Part shown: one piece after another, positions 1 to 10,440 of the stretch
Layout of the letters: each line of letters begins with the position of its first letter
Numbering within the stretch: the stretch's first letter is position 1
Assembly: GCF_000400465.1 (NCBI RefSeq)
Contig: NW_008806290.1
Span: 185,374-249,373, forward strand
Direction: 5' to 3'
DNA: 64,000 bases
Origin: Wallemia ichthyophaga EXF-994
Taxonomy: Eukaryota; Basidiomycota; Wallemiomycetes; Wallemiales; Wallemiaceae
Program-made: the position numbers and the translations under genes
The notes under the pieces: generated by a model
What the model saw: the letters and a program-made list of their open reading frames with translations, nothing else
What the model was told of the DNA's origin: nothing
Database searches by the model: none

Positions 1-448
1 TGATGAGATTAAGGTGGGTGTAATTGTGGTGGATAGAGTGGCTGCTGACTAAGACACGCAGAACTCGTACAATGAAACAATGATACAGCTGGCTAACGCG
101 AAATCTAAACTGAACGTCTCTAATGGAGATACAGGTGAAGTACGAGCACTGACAGCGAGAGCTACAACTGCAGAACGCAGATTGAACATAACACAGAATC
201 AAATGTCTCAGGTGGAGGAGAAGCTGATAGAGGCGCGCAACAAGATGGTAGAAAGCGACAACAAGTGGTCAGCTAGAGCCAAAGAGTTTGAAAATAAGAT
301 GAAGGCAGCGGAGGACAAGGTGAAGAGAGAGAGAGTTGGTGCTAAGGATAGAGTGAACGACTTGGAGAAGAACATTGAGGAGCTTAATAAGCAGATTGAG
401 GGTGCATCAAAGAGGAATACAACAATACAGAGTTTAGTTGGAAAGTGA
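1..448 (+). CDS. Coiled-coil protein, 3' end only
   Basis: Only the C-terminal end of this gene lies in the window. The reading frame begins at base 2 (D-E-I-K), a 48-nt intron at 14-61 (GTGGGT...ACGCAG, phase 0) is removed, and the frame runs to a TGA ending at 448. The visible 130 or so residues are almost wholly charged, rich in E, K, N and A, with heptad spacing typical of a long parallel coiled coil and no catalytic motif. A nearer acceptor at 53 would put a stop in the upstream exon, so 61 is preferred. Such tails occur in many spindle, Golgi-tether and kinetochore proteins; I cannot assign the family from this fragment. It converges on the CSN7 gene with 86 bp between the stops. Confidence 0.6.
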
Positions 449-534
449 GAAAGTGAAAATATGAAAAAAGCAGTAAGCATACAAGACGTGTAAAAGTAAG
501 ATACGATACCAGATATTTATGTACATTGTTCAGC

Positions 535-1285
535 TTATGGATGAGCTCTATTTCTCTTACGTGATGAAGGCTGTTGAGGTTTAGTGGAGGAATGCGATTT
601 GTGGTATTGAATAGCTTTAGAGAAGAGCTGTTGGTGTTGGGTGTTGACGTGGTTGATGTGGTTGATGTGGTTGGCATTACTAACTTCAATGTCGTTGAAG
701 CTGCCGAGAAGCTGTTTGATATTTGCCGAGTATTGATCGAGGAAGTTTTTCAGAGAGTGTATGTCGATAGAGTGGATGTCTCTCTTTATATTTGAGTGTA
801 CAGTGAGCGTATTGCTGAGCTGATTGAGTTTTCCCTGTATTAGGTTGTTGTTGACTGCGCTAATGAAAAGTTCCTCGACTGATTCGTTCGATTCAAGGTC
901 CAGCTCGAGTCTTAGTCTGGCATATTCGACGACTCTATCAGAGGAATATGAGGTCATTGAAAGCTGCTTAAGCTTTGAGAGCTGCTTATCGGACAAATCC
1001 AGATATATTGATTTGTTATCTGCGACGTGTGTGAGCACTTGGGAGGCACTAGCAGATAAATCTAACCAGAGAAATCTTTGAAAGTACCGTATGCAAAAAG
1101 CTTTAATGTATTTGAATAAATATCGTCTTGGTCCTTGTACTGAGATTGAGTGAGCAATTTAGCTGTGTAGCGCACAGGACACAGACAGAATCGAGGAATT
1201 GGGTGTAATTGAATAAGCCATCATCATCAATCAACTTGATTACCGCCTCTCTAACCCGTTCATCTTGTTGATCCAGCGTCATCAT
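535..1285 (-). CDS. CSN7: COP9 signalosome subunit 7 (PCI domain)
   Basis: Subunit of the COP9 signalosome, which removes NEDD8 from cullin-RING ubiquitin ligases. Exons are 1187-1285, 1067-1139 and 535-1019, joined by two 47-nt introns (1140-1186 and 1020-1066), giving 218 aa. The joined protein shows the CSN7 PCI signature in order: LKLFAYGTFKDF, then YLDLSDKQLSKLKQLS, then the winged-helix part VEELFISAVNNNLIQGKLNQ and a helix ending NIKRDIHSID. A basic tail (SSRKRNR) follows. The N-terminal start at 1285 is the first ATG; it lies only 24 bp from the ATG of TIM22 on the other strand, so the two must share a promoter. The family assignment rests on recognised motifs; the first intron is chosen because it restores the helix before LKLFAYG. 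Confidence 0.85.
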
Positions 1286-1309
1286 CGTCGAATTGAAGGA
1301 TTGTTGAGA

Positions 1310-2001
1310 ATGTCACAGAATCCGTTACTTGCACCAATCTACCCTTTGGATCAGCATCCTGAGTTTACGCGTATGGATCCTGTCGATCAATCCAATATGC
1401 ACGCTGTAAGTCAAGTATTTAGCCAGGATAGCGTGTATTCAACCAAATCAGATGCTCAAGTATCAGAAATACATACAACAAGGTATGGAAAGCTGTGCAT
1501 TCAAGACCGTGTTGTCTGCAGGCGCTGGGTTCGGTCTTGGTGCTTTCTTCAGCTTAGTGTCTTCTTCATTCGCATTCGACGACCCTTTCAGCAGAACTTC
1601 TGAGCTTTCGAGGCAACAGAAGGCCAAGGAGTTGTTTAAGGATATGGGTAAATCAATGTACAGGCAGGGTAAAGGATTCGGTGCTGTTGGTGGTCTATTT
1701 GCCGGTATAGAATGTTGTATTGAAGGCGTACGTGGTGTTTTATCGCTAATAACATATCATTAATCCCCAACGCTTACAGTATAGAGGTACTAATGACCTC
1801 TACAATTCAGCTTCGGCTGGTTTCTTGTCCGGTGCCATATTATCTAGAAATGCAGGCGTTAAGGCAGCGTTTGGTGGTGGATTTGCATTTGCTGCATTCA
1901 GCACAGCTATTGACACGTATATGAGAAGTGCAGTCAGTATACATTATAGCGTCTTACCGCAACTTCTGACACACAAACAGCCGGCGGATAATGACTACTA
2001 A
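1310..2001 (+). CDS. TIM22: Mitochondrial inner-membrane translocase Tim22
   Basis: Channel subunit of the TIM22 carrier translocase, which inserts metabolite carriers into the mitochondrial inner membrane. Exons are 1310-1405, 1452-1727, 1780-1932 and 1981-2001, giving 181 aa. The Tim17/22/23 core is clear: [20 protein letters not shown], then [39 protein letters not shown] and a last helix [19 protein letters not shown]. Glycine-rich helices and the conserved pair of cysteines (ESC and ECC) match Tim22 rather than Tim17/23. The final intron (1933-1980, GTCAGT...CTTCTGACACACAAACAG) is 48 nt and contains no in-frame stop, so retaining it would only insert 16 residues; I remove it because branch point and acceptor are strong and the tail then resembles other Tim22 proteins. 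Confidence 0.92.
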
Positions 2002-2295
2002 TCTTAATACCAAATCATCTATAGACAAATCATCTAGTGTATTTATACGTAAACTATCCAACCACGATAAGATTTTCACAACAAAATTTTCACGACACAC
2101 TGATCTTACTTGATTGGAGTGATGAGAGTATGAGGATGTATTTGAGTACATCTTGAGTGTATAAAGCGTATAATTTGGATAATTTGGATAAATTTACGTA
2201 GATTTCCACGATGATCATTAATACGTCATTCCATCTAGTAACCAACCCCATTCACATCTCTAACCCAACGACCACAACGATCGACCATTTCGAAA

Positions 2296-4804
2296 ATGAC
2301 AAAATCTAATGAAAACACAAGGAAGATTGCCGTGCTGACTTCTGGCGGAGATGCAGCAGGTGCGCCAATTTAATGTATAGATATAACTGTACACGGCTCA
2401 CACCTATATCGCAGGAATGAACGCTGCAGTTAGAGCTGTTGCCAAAATGGGTCTTTACAGAGGCTGTGAGGTGTTTATAGTTCGTGAAGGCTGGGCCGGT
2501 TTAGTCGCAGGTAACGTCAACGCTGCTCCTGCAGATGTACGCCCTCCACCTCAAAGAGCGGGCAAATACCACGGAAATCAAGACGTTGAAGGCGAAAAAT
2601 TTGCTGCAACCTTCGGTGAAGGTGAGCTACTCCAAGAGGGCGCTGGTGAAGGCTTGAAGGGTCGCCATATCTTGAAAGTTGGTTGGGATGACGTTCGTGG
2701 TTGGATGGATATCGGTGGTACTCTCATTGGTACCGCTAGATGCGCGGAATTCCGTGAAAAGGAAGGTCGCGAAACTGCTGCTTTCAACTTGATTAGCCTC
2801 GGTATTGACGCTTTGGTTGTTATTGGCGGTGATGGTTCCCTTACCGGTGCTGACAGATTACGCGGTGAATGGCCTTCCCTTCTCGATGATTTGGAGAAAT
2901 CGAAGAGAATCTCAGCTGAGCAGCGCAGTAAACACGCTCATCTTACTATTACTGGTATCGTTGGCTCTATCGATAACGACATGGCTATGACCGATATCAC
3001 TATTGGTGCTCCAACCGCTTTACATAGAATTTCTGAAGCTGTTGACTCCATTGGTTCAACCGCTTCTTCTCACTCTAGAGCCTTCGTTGTTGAAGTTATG
3101 GGTCGTCATTGCGGTTGGTTGGCCGTCATGGCTGGTTTGGCCTGTGGTGCCGACTATATATTCATCCCTGAACGTCCTCCAAAATCTGAGGACTGGGAGA
3201 GCGAAATGTGCAACGGCCTCAAGTCTCACCGTGAACATGGCAAGAGAAAGACAATTGTTATCGTTGCTGAAGGTGCTTTGGATCGTCAATTGAAGCCAAT
3301 TAAGCCTGCATATGTTGCAGACATTCTCACAAAGCGTTTGCAACTCGACACTAGAGTAACTACCCTCGGTCACGTTCAACGTGGTGGTAAGCCATGTGCT
3401 TATGATAGACTTTTGGCAACTTTGCAAGGTGTTGAAGCTGTTGAAGCGGTTTTAGATGCCACCCCACAAACACCAAGCTACATGATTGGGTTAAAGGAAA
3501 ATAAAGTTAAGAGAGTTAGTTTGATGGATGCAGTTAAGGCTACTGCTGGTGTCGGTGATGCTATTGAGAAGAAGGACTTTGACCAAGCACTTCAACTCAG
3601 AGATCCAGAGTTCTTGGAGAATCTTGAAGCATTCGATTACTCGACCATTGTCGGCGATAACAAGCACTTGCCAGAGGGTCAGAGACTTAGAATTGGTATC
3701 ATTCACGTCGGTGCACCAGCAGGTGGTATGAACGCTGCAACCAGAGAAGCAGCAAGATTCTGTTTAGCCAGAGGTCACACTCCATTAGCCATCTACAACG
3801 GTTTTGAAGGTCTTTGGGCTGAGGCTGGAAATGGCGTACAGCCATTATCTTGGTTACAAGTAGACAACTGGTCATCAAGAGGTGGTTCAGAGCTCGGTAC
3901 CAACAGATCGCTGCCTGCAGATGACTTGGACAGCACATCGAAGGCATTGCAAAACCACAACATTGATGCACTCTTGATGATTGGTGGTTATGAAGCATAC
4001 ACAGCAATTCAAACACTCAAGAACGCAAGAACCAACTACCCAGCCTTCCAAATATCAATGGCAGTGATCCCAGCAACATTATCAAACAATGTACCATTGA
4101 CAGAATTCAGTGTTGGCTCAGACACAGCATTGAATGCGCTGGTTGATGCATGTGACGCAATCAAGCAATCAGCAGCAGCGTCAAGAAACAGAGTTTTCGT
4201 CGTTGAGACACAAGGAGGAAAGTGTGGATACTTGGCAACAGTGGGTGCTTTAGCAACTGGAGCTAACATAGTGTACACGCCAGAACTCGGGATGGACTTG
4301 GGATTAGTTCAGAGTGATGTGGAGTTCTTGAAGCGTCGTTTCGCATTGGATGTCAAGGGCAAATCAGATGGTAGATTTATAATCAGAAACGAGAAAGCGT
4401 CGTCAGTTTATTCGACAGAGTTCCTCACAAACATGCTCAAGGAGGAGGGCAAGGAATTGTTTGACTCAAGAGCAGCGAACCTCGGACACACGTTGCAAGG
4501 TGGGACACCATCACCAATTGACAGAGCTAGAGCATGCAGATTAGCTGTCAGATGTATAAAGTTCTTGGAGGACAACAGCACATCGCGTCAAGCTGGTGCT
4601 AAGGATGAGAGTGCAGCTGTGATAGTTATAGAAAATGGACAAGTACGATTGGCGCCAGTTGAGGACGTTTCCAAGGTGGCAGACGATAAGAATAGACGTG
4701 GAATGGACCCTTGGTGGACACACCTCAAGCATTTGGTTGAAGTTTTGTCCGGAAGAAGGACGTTAGCGGGTGGTCGTCATCACGAGGAGAGAATGAACAA
4801 GTAA
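2296..4804 (+). CDS. PFK1: ATP-dependent 6-phosphofructokinase
   Basis: Phosphorylates fructose 6-phosphate to fructose 1,6-bisphosphate, the committed step of glycolysis, in the cytosol. Exons are 2296-2359 and 2415-4804 (55-nt intron, phase 1), giving 817 aa. It is the eukaryotic duplicated type. The N-terminal catalytic half has TSGGDAAGMNAAVRA at the start, VIGGDGSLTGADRLR, the catalytic loop GIVGSIDNDMAMTD, EVMGRHCGWLAVMAG and LGHVQRGGKPCAYDR. The C-terminal regulatory half repeats the fold (VGAPAGGMNAATREAARFC, MIGGYEA, LGHTLQGGTPSPIDR). The long N-terminal domain found in budding-yeast subunits is absent. An insert of about 60 residues separates the first glycine loop from GGTLIGTARC. 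Only one PFK gene is seen here; whether a second subunit exists cannot be told. Confidence 0.95.
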
Positions 4805-4914
4805 ATGTACTTAAAATATAATCTTTAAATTTAAAATGTTTGTAGCCAAAATTACCTAATCCGATAACCCCATACGCAGTCAAACGCAGTTATCATAGTG
4901 ACGACGACGATCAA

Positions 4915-6358
4915 ATGCGTTTATTCAACAAATATTCCAGCTACGATATGTTGCCTGGGTATAATACACATAAGAATAGGAGAAGGCTTGCCATTTACAC
5001 GGATAAGCTCAGGCCATCTGCATCTTTCATCACTGGAATTACCGTGGCTTCCGTTTTGTTTACTTTCCTGTCGATATTCCCAAGAGCTCCACCGTCTATC
5101 CCATACGCCTTTGAGGAATTTCAGCCCGAGAAGCCCGACTGCCTCAGTTGCGGTTTAGATCCCACCGTCGCGCTCATCGACAGCCAGTCGTACATCCAGC
5201 CGTATGAGGATCCAGGCATGAACAAGCACCTCACAGAATCTCAATGCCTGAACCAATACCCTGGTTTGTTCTATGAGGCGGAAAGAGCTTTGGCTTATTG
5301 GTCGGAGCGTGGTGGTATCACGCTGAAGCACTTGGATAAAGCTTCAGAGAAGGCACACGGGAGGGTTGTAATACACAACAACAGAGTGGGTTGGCTGTTT
5401 GGAAATAGCCTTTCTAACAAGACGTTTATAGATGTTTGTGAAGGAATTCAGTCATAACGATGTCAATACTAGAGCTTTGGCTACATTTGCGGCTATTCAT
5501 GAAGCTCTGCTCACTTCAACAGAGGCTTTTCCAAATGTGGAATTCACGTTCCAAGTTCAAGACGCCGGTGATTCCGAAGATGAACCTATACCAACACTTG
5601 TCCTCGACAGGACAGCCGATCAGCCTGAATTGTGGCTCATGCCCGACTTCGGGTTCTGGTCGTGGCCTGAACCTAAGGTAGGAAGCTTTGGTGAGGTGAG
5701 GGATAAGGCAGGTAAATGGGAATCTAAACACAGCTGGTCGGAGAAGCTACCAAAACTTTTCTGGAGAGGTGCATCACTTGATCGTGAAATACGTAAGCAA
5801 TTGATCAATGCAGCAAACGGGTATGCTTGGTCAGATGTCAAGATGATGGATTGGGGTAATATCCAGCCTGGTGATTTGTTGACAATGGAGGAGCATTGCG
5901 GGTATCAGTTCTTGGTGCATGTTGAAGGCGTAGCTTACTCAGGTAGACTCAAGTATCTTCTTCAATGCCACTCCGTCTCTGTGATGCATGAACTAAAGTT
6001 CATTCAACACTTCCATCACTTGTTGGACGGCAATTCTACATCAGCTGACCAAAACGTCGTTGTTGTTCCACTGCCAGAGAGGAGACCAGGTAGTGAGACG
6101 GATCCAAACCCATGGGAACGCCTACCTGAAGTGATGGAACAGCTCAAGAAGAATCCAGACAGGGTTAAGAGGATTGCAGATAACAGCTGGGAAGGACTGA
6201 GGAGTAGGTATTTGACACCATCTGCTACTGTTTGCTACTGGAGAAGGCTATTGAGTCTCTGGAGTCAGGCTCAGGCATTTACAGTAAAGGTCGATGACAG
6301 TTATATACCTTACGAATCATTCATGTTGATGAGGACGGTTGATTGGCAGGCACATTAG
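4915..6358 (+). CDS. CAP10-family (GT90) glycosyltransferase
   Basis: Type II Golgi-type glycosyltransferase of family GT90, related to the fungal capsule protein Cap10 and beta-1,2-xylosyltransferases. Exons are 4915-5385 and 5432-6358; the 46-nt intron (GTGGGT...CTAAC...TATAG) repairs what looks like a frame change, giving 465 aa. A basic cytosolic tail (KNRRR) precedes one membrane anchor at about residues 37-57 (ITVASVLFTFLSIF). The catalytic domain shows FVKEFSHNDVNTRALA, LPKLFWRGASLDREIRKQL and the family hallmark HVEGVAYSGRLKYLLQCHSV, followed by a C-terminal helical part. Its substrate cannot be read from sequence; xylosyl or related transfer to cell-wall or secreted glycans is an inference from the family. 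Copy A of the inverted repeat starts at its stop codon. Confidence 0.88.
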
Positions 6359-6556
6359 ACAGAAAAAATTAGAGAAAACCTTTACAATAATTACCGACGT
6401 ACATACCCATCCCAGACAAGTCATACTGATTCAAGATGCTGCGAATGCTTGAATACATGAAGAATTAATATGATATTTATTTTAACTTTCTTATACTTGT
6501 ATGCGTGCTAATTTAGTAGTTTAATATGTCATTACTTTGCTTTTTAATACACGATG
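6352..6556 (+). repeat. Inverted repeat copy A (mate at 10233-10440)
   Basis: A stretch of about 190 bp that reappears in reverse complement at 10233-10440. Two blocks are identical: 6403-6425 equals the reverse complement of 10355-10377 (23 nt) and 6443-6464 equals that of 10329-10350 (22 nt). Between them copy A has 17 nt and copy B only 4. Similarity decays but stays collinear outwards to the GT90 stop codon on one side and to about 6556 on the other, where copy B reaches the COA6 start codon. The copies are too diverged for a recent duplication. Confidence 0.85.
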
Positions 6557-6886
6557 CTTTCCAGTCTGCTCTTAGCTAAAGCTGCTCGAGTTCATCCTCA
6601 CTTGCTTATTCCTTGACGCGTAGAATGTGCCTTGATAGGTGTTATCACATCAAATCTGAATGATTTCCACGTCGAGACACATGCCTTTATAAAACTTTCT
6701 AAAGTATAACTAATTGATGGAATATACAAATTGGAGAACATTATAAAAATATATTTTCCTAAATATATTACTCGAAAACTTAGGTTTGAGGTGTTGTTGT
6801 GTTTGTCTAGTTATAAAATTTGAGAATTGTAAAAGAAAGAATTATACAGTTAGTATTAAAAAGTTGTTGTCGTGACTGATGCATCC
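6359..6886. other. Intergenic space between GT90 and sugar transporter 3' ends
   Basis: A 528-bp AT-rich spacer between two convergent genes. Its first 200 bp are inverted repeat copy A. The rest (6560-6886) is rich in A and T, with many short ATATATTT runs that could serve as polyadenylation signals for both genes. I see no ORF and no RNA gene in it. Confidence 0.6.
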
Positions 6887-8864
6887 TTAGCCACCCTTTG
6901 GAATAGCCTGACGGTCAGCTTCCTCGTTGACCAAGTATGCTGGCAAGTTGGCTGCTTCACCCTCTTGCTCAACGTCCTTGGCGTCACTAGTAAGACCGAG
7001 ACGTGCAGCCTCTGCCTTGACCTCTTCTGAGGAGAGCTTTGGCATCGAGTTGGCGACCGAGACGTATGATCTGCCTTCAGTGTAACCAAGTGCAAAGATA
7101 ACATCAATCTCCTCGAGAGATCTACCAGCAGTCTCTGGGTAGAAGAAGAGGACGATCGGGATGAAACACACGTTGATGATACCTGATACAGTTAGTTAGG
7201 GTGCTAAGGAAGTTTTTTTACCCACCGAAGAAAAGGAAAGTACCCCAGTTGATGGCTGCTAACATAGGAGGTGTCCACTGTACAACTGCAAAGTTCCACG
7301 ACCAGCTGGAAAAATTTCAATGAGCCGTTATACCTTGCTATAAGCATTGTACTTACTTGCTCATGGTGGAGATAGCGTTTGCGTTGGTACGGATACGAAG
7401 TGGGTTGATCTCGGCTGGGTAGAGCCAAGGGAGTTCGAGCCAGGTGGCACCAAAGAAGGCCAAGAAGAGGAATTGTCCGAGGACAGATCCGTTCAAGACG
7501 TTCTGTGCGTGGTCGGTTGGACCTTCTAGACCGAATGGGATGGTGCAGCCCATGAGAATAAACATAGACATGGCCTGTCCGACAGAACCGACCAAGAACA
7601 TCTTGCGGCGACCGACCTTCTCGATAATGAAGTACGAGATACATGCGCAGAGGGCATATACGGAAATGTTGACACCAGCAAGGATAAGCGCGAGCTTACG
7701 TTCCAAACCGAGGTACTCCTCGAAAATGAGTGGGGAGAAGTAGATGACTGCGTTACAACCGCCTATCTGCTGGAAAACTTGAGATGAGGCACCGAGGAGA
7801 GTTCTGCGCAAGTGTTGGGTCTTGCCACCGGTGAGAACATCACGTCTTCTGGCGGCACCTTGTGTCTCGGTCATCAATCTAATACCGTCAGCCATGATAT
7901 TAGTGTGGTGGTGTGCTTCGGCGGAATCTACTGGAACTGAGTTGAGGGCGGCAACGACGCGTCTACCCTCGTCTTCACGGCCTTTGGAAAGTAACCAACG
8001 TGGGGACTCTGGGAGGAATAGAGCACCACCGACGAGACCGAAAGCAAATGCTATTTGGAAGGCGATCGGGAATCTCCAGGTGACGTCGGCAGGATCGTAA
8101 TTGTACGACAAACCAACATCGATCCAGTATGAAATAACAGTTCCGATAGCAATCATTGACGCTTCAATACAGACCAAGACACCACGGTTGTGTGACTTGG
8201 ATGTTTCTGCTTGCCATGATGGGATAGTGGAAGTATTGAGACCATTACCAACTCCGGTAATAACACGTCCAACACAGAATTGCTCTGGCGCGTGATGGCC
8301 TCTAAATGCGGTAACTTGAATGATAGTACCAATAACCATAACGCCTGCACCAGTAAACATCATACGACGTCTACCCATCCAGTCACCGAAGAGAAGAGCA
8401 CCGAGAGCACCGAGAAGACAACCGACTTCGTAAATTGAAGTGTAAGTGGCTTGAATGAGCGCAGCGCGAGAGTGCGCAGGAGTATTTGTAGGAACAACCG
8501 AGTCAGTTGTATCTGAATATCCGAATTTATCATGTTGATATGATGGATTCACTGCAGGGAAAGTATCTCCGAACTGCTCTGAGGTGATCAATCCGGCCAT
8601 GACACCTTGATCTGTGCGGGTTCACGTGTTAGCGGAGTATTTACGCGTCAAAACGCCACAACGCACCATAACCGAAAAGCAGGAAACCGGTAGTTGCAGT
8701 GGCAGAGATAAGCCACACAAGTTTATTCCCGTGGGCGCCCATGACTGAATAATTGGCATGAATACAAATTTGCAAAGCAGCAGGACAAACGACTCACACG
8801 TTGGGATGGATCCATCATCGTACTGAGGCTGCTCTACCTCCTCCTTGTTTTCTTTGCGAGCCAT
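6887..8864 (-). CDS. MFS sugar transporter (hexose/monosaccharide type)
   Basis: Proton-coupled or facilitative monosaccharide transporter of the plasma membrane, sugar porter family. Five exons (8798-8864, 8667-8744, 7357-8611, 7226-7305, 6887-7182) give 591 aa with 12 predicted membrane segments. Family motifs are present in order: GFLLFGYDQGVMAGLITS in helix 1, GDWMGRRRMM after helix 2, VGRVITGVGNG, PESPRWLLSKGR between helices 6 and 7, QQIGGCNAVIYFSP, KVGRRKMFLVGS, WLYPAEINPLRIR and PETAGRSLEEID at the end of the fold. Joins across the four introns recover conserved residues such as FGYDQG and STMSNWSWNF, which supports the model. The C-terminal tail of about 75 residues is acidic and cytosolic. 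The exact sugar cannot be decided. The 1-kb promoter is long for this window, as expected for a regulated gene. Confidence 0.92.
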
Positions 8865-9911
8865 TGTGGTTGTTTGCGGAGAAGCGAGTAGCTGGAAAGA
8901 ATTGGATGAAATAATTTAAAATGTCCAATTGCGGGGCTAGTTACATACTAATGTGGTTATTTCCCAAAAAGGAATTCGATTTAATTGGTGCGGCCGGATT
9001 TGTAACTCCGCGGAAACGCTATGATACTCAGTTTTCTCTGCGTGACTTTGTTGCTACTCTGCGTCCTGCCAATCCTTTGTGTTCCTTAGATATGACGTCT
9101 GCGTTTTTAATTGATGTCTCTCTGCAGTACGAATAAGCGAGGATATCTGCACACATGACTTGTGGAGCGTGTCTGATTACACATATATTCTTTGATCTGC
9201 ATGTATTCTATTTTTACAGCCTATATTCCGCCTCACGTGCACAAGATGCTCGGAAACGGGGCCTGAGCTGCTCGACAGGGACACAAAAAATCTGCAAAAC
9301 TGCGAATCAATCGGGTATAAGATTTTTATTTCAAATTTCAGCAGCCACAATATGCGGTTGTTATTTATAGCCGCAATACTAGTCTCACTATTCCCTCTTA
9401 TCCCAGGAATGGTCCTTCGAAGATGAGCCTAAGCGAGCGCGAAGGCGGTGGACGCGAAGGGAAAAACGCGGGTGGTGGCGGGAATTGTCGGAGTTGAATA
9501 ATGTGTTTCTAAGGAGTATATGTGTTCATTCTCAGCTGTTGCTTTACACCGCAGATCATTTGCGCTCACGTGTAATGCTTACTAAGCGTCTGAACCTGCC
9601 GGAGACAACTCCAAAACACCGCGTAATACTGTATTAAATGCTACGACCACTCCAAAAGAGTGACATACACTTTAGCAGACGTCAGCAGGTGTCAGTGCGG
9701 GTGCAGATCACCGGATTATTCGGAGCGACAGGGAGTGCTAGCGAGTGCTTGCTACGAAGCACAGCACTCCATTCACGCAAAATAAAACCTACGATGCACC
9801 CTTGAAACTCCGGCACACGTCAAATCACATCCAATGAACAGCCACTTGACAGATCTGCAGAGGTATAAAATGTGTCATTACGTTATTACGAAATACAAAC
9901 AAATATCATTT
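8865..9911. other. Long promoter region of the sugar transporter
   Basis: About 1.05 kb without a convincing gene, between the transporter start (minus strand) and the COA6 3' end. It is the second longest spacer here. It holds two CACGTG E-box palindromes (9234-9239 and 9567-9572), a GCGGGG preceded by AATT at 8927-8936 that resembles a Mig1/CreA repressor site, several CCAAT-like boxes and a TATAAAA at 9864-9870. Short ORFs on the plus strand (8921-9136 and 9155-9370) have no protein-like composition. Confidence 0.5.
8927..8936 (+). promoter_or_regulatory. Possible Mig1/CreA-like glucose repressor site
   Basis: AATTGCGGGG lies about 63 bp upstream of the transporter ATG. The GC core GCGGGG with an AT-rich 5' flank fits the S. 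cerevisiae Mig1 consensus. One short match is weak evidence on its own; the position in a sugar-transporter promoter is what makes it worth noting. Confidence 0.3.
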
Positions 9912-10235
9912 TTATGACGCTGCTGCCTGCGTAGCCTGCTGCCTCATCTCCAGCATCCGTCTCTTAATAAAGTAATCAATCTGATGCAGCTGTGAGCGCG
10001 GTACTTTTACGCTTTACACTCTACACACCCAGCTAGCCGCACACGCTCCCTCATACGCCTTAAACTCCCTCGGACACATCCTCTTTATCTCCTCGTTGTC
10101 GCTCGTCGGCGTCGACCCAAGGCAGTCGAATAGCTTGTCTCGCGCACTCCAGCACGCCTGGCGCTCCTCTCTCGTAAGAGTTTTGGCTTTCGAAGACGGC
10201 ACGTCCTTATCCTCTGACTTGAATGGCCACCACAT
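9912..10235 (-). CDS. COA6: Cytochrome c oxidase assembly factor 6 (twin Cx9C protein)
   Basis: Small intermembrane-space protein needed for copper delivery to the CuA site of cytochrome c oxidase. Exons are 10029-10235 and 9912-9989, separated by a 39-nt intron (9990-10028), the shortest in the window, giving 94 aa. The sequence opens MWWPFKSEDKD, then has a CWSARDKLFDCL stretch (cysteines nine residues apart) and CPREFKAYEGACAASW (ten apart in Coa6 fashion), as in the COX6B/Coa6 fold. The second exon supplies the expected basic tail (IDYFIKRRMLEMRQQA). Without splicing the protein would stop two codons after ASWV, truncating this tail. Its promoter is inverted repeat copy B, which ends at the start codon. 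Confidence 0.88.
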
Positions 10236-10440
10236 CTTGATCGATTATATTCAAAAGCACAGAGCAATTATTTATCTTACTATTAATTTAGCGCGCGTAA
10301 AAGTATAACAAAGTTAAAAATAATATTTTTCTTCATGTATTCAAGCATTCACAATATGACTTGTCTGGGATGGGTATAGACGTCGATAATTATTTCAAGG
10401 CTTATCTCCAAGGACTTCTATCTAATGTGTTTGCAAATCT
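10233..10440 (-). repeat. Inverted repeat copy B, forming the COA6 promoter
   Basis: Reverse complement of the 6352-6556 segment, with identical cores at 10355-10377 and 10329-10350. Read on the minus strand it runs collinear with copy A up to the COA6 ATG, so it includes all of the immediate COA6 upstream region. This copy lacks 13 nt that in copy A create a small palindrome. Confidence 0.85.

Noticed and set aside
5380-5460. Apparent frameshift splitting the GT90 gene into two overlapping ORFs
   Set aside because: A 46-nt intron at 5386-5431 joins NNR to MFVKEFSHND in the family's normal order.
8921-9370. Two plus-strand ORFs in the transporter promoter
   Set aside because: Short, no codon bias or motifs, and interrupted; best treated as noncoding promoter.
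9864-9870. TATAAAA box
   Set aside because: Lies just beyond the 3' end of COA6 and no plus-strand gene starts downstream of it, so it is not called as a promoter element.
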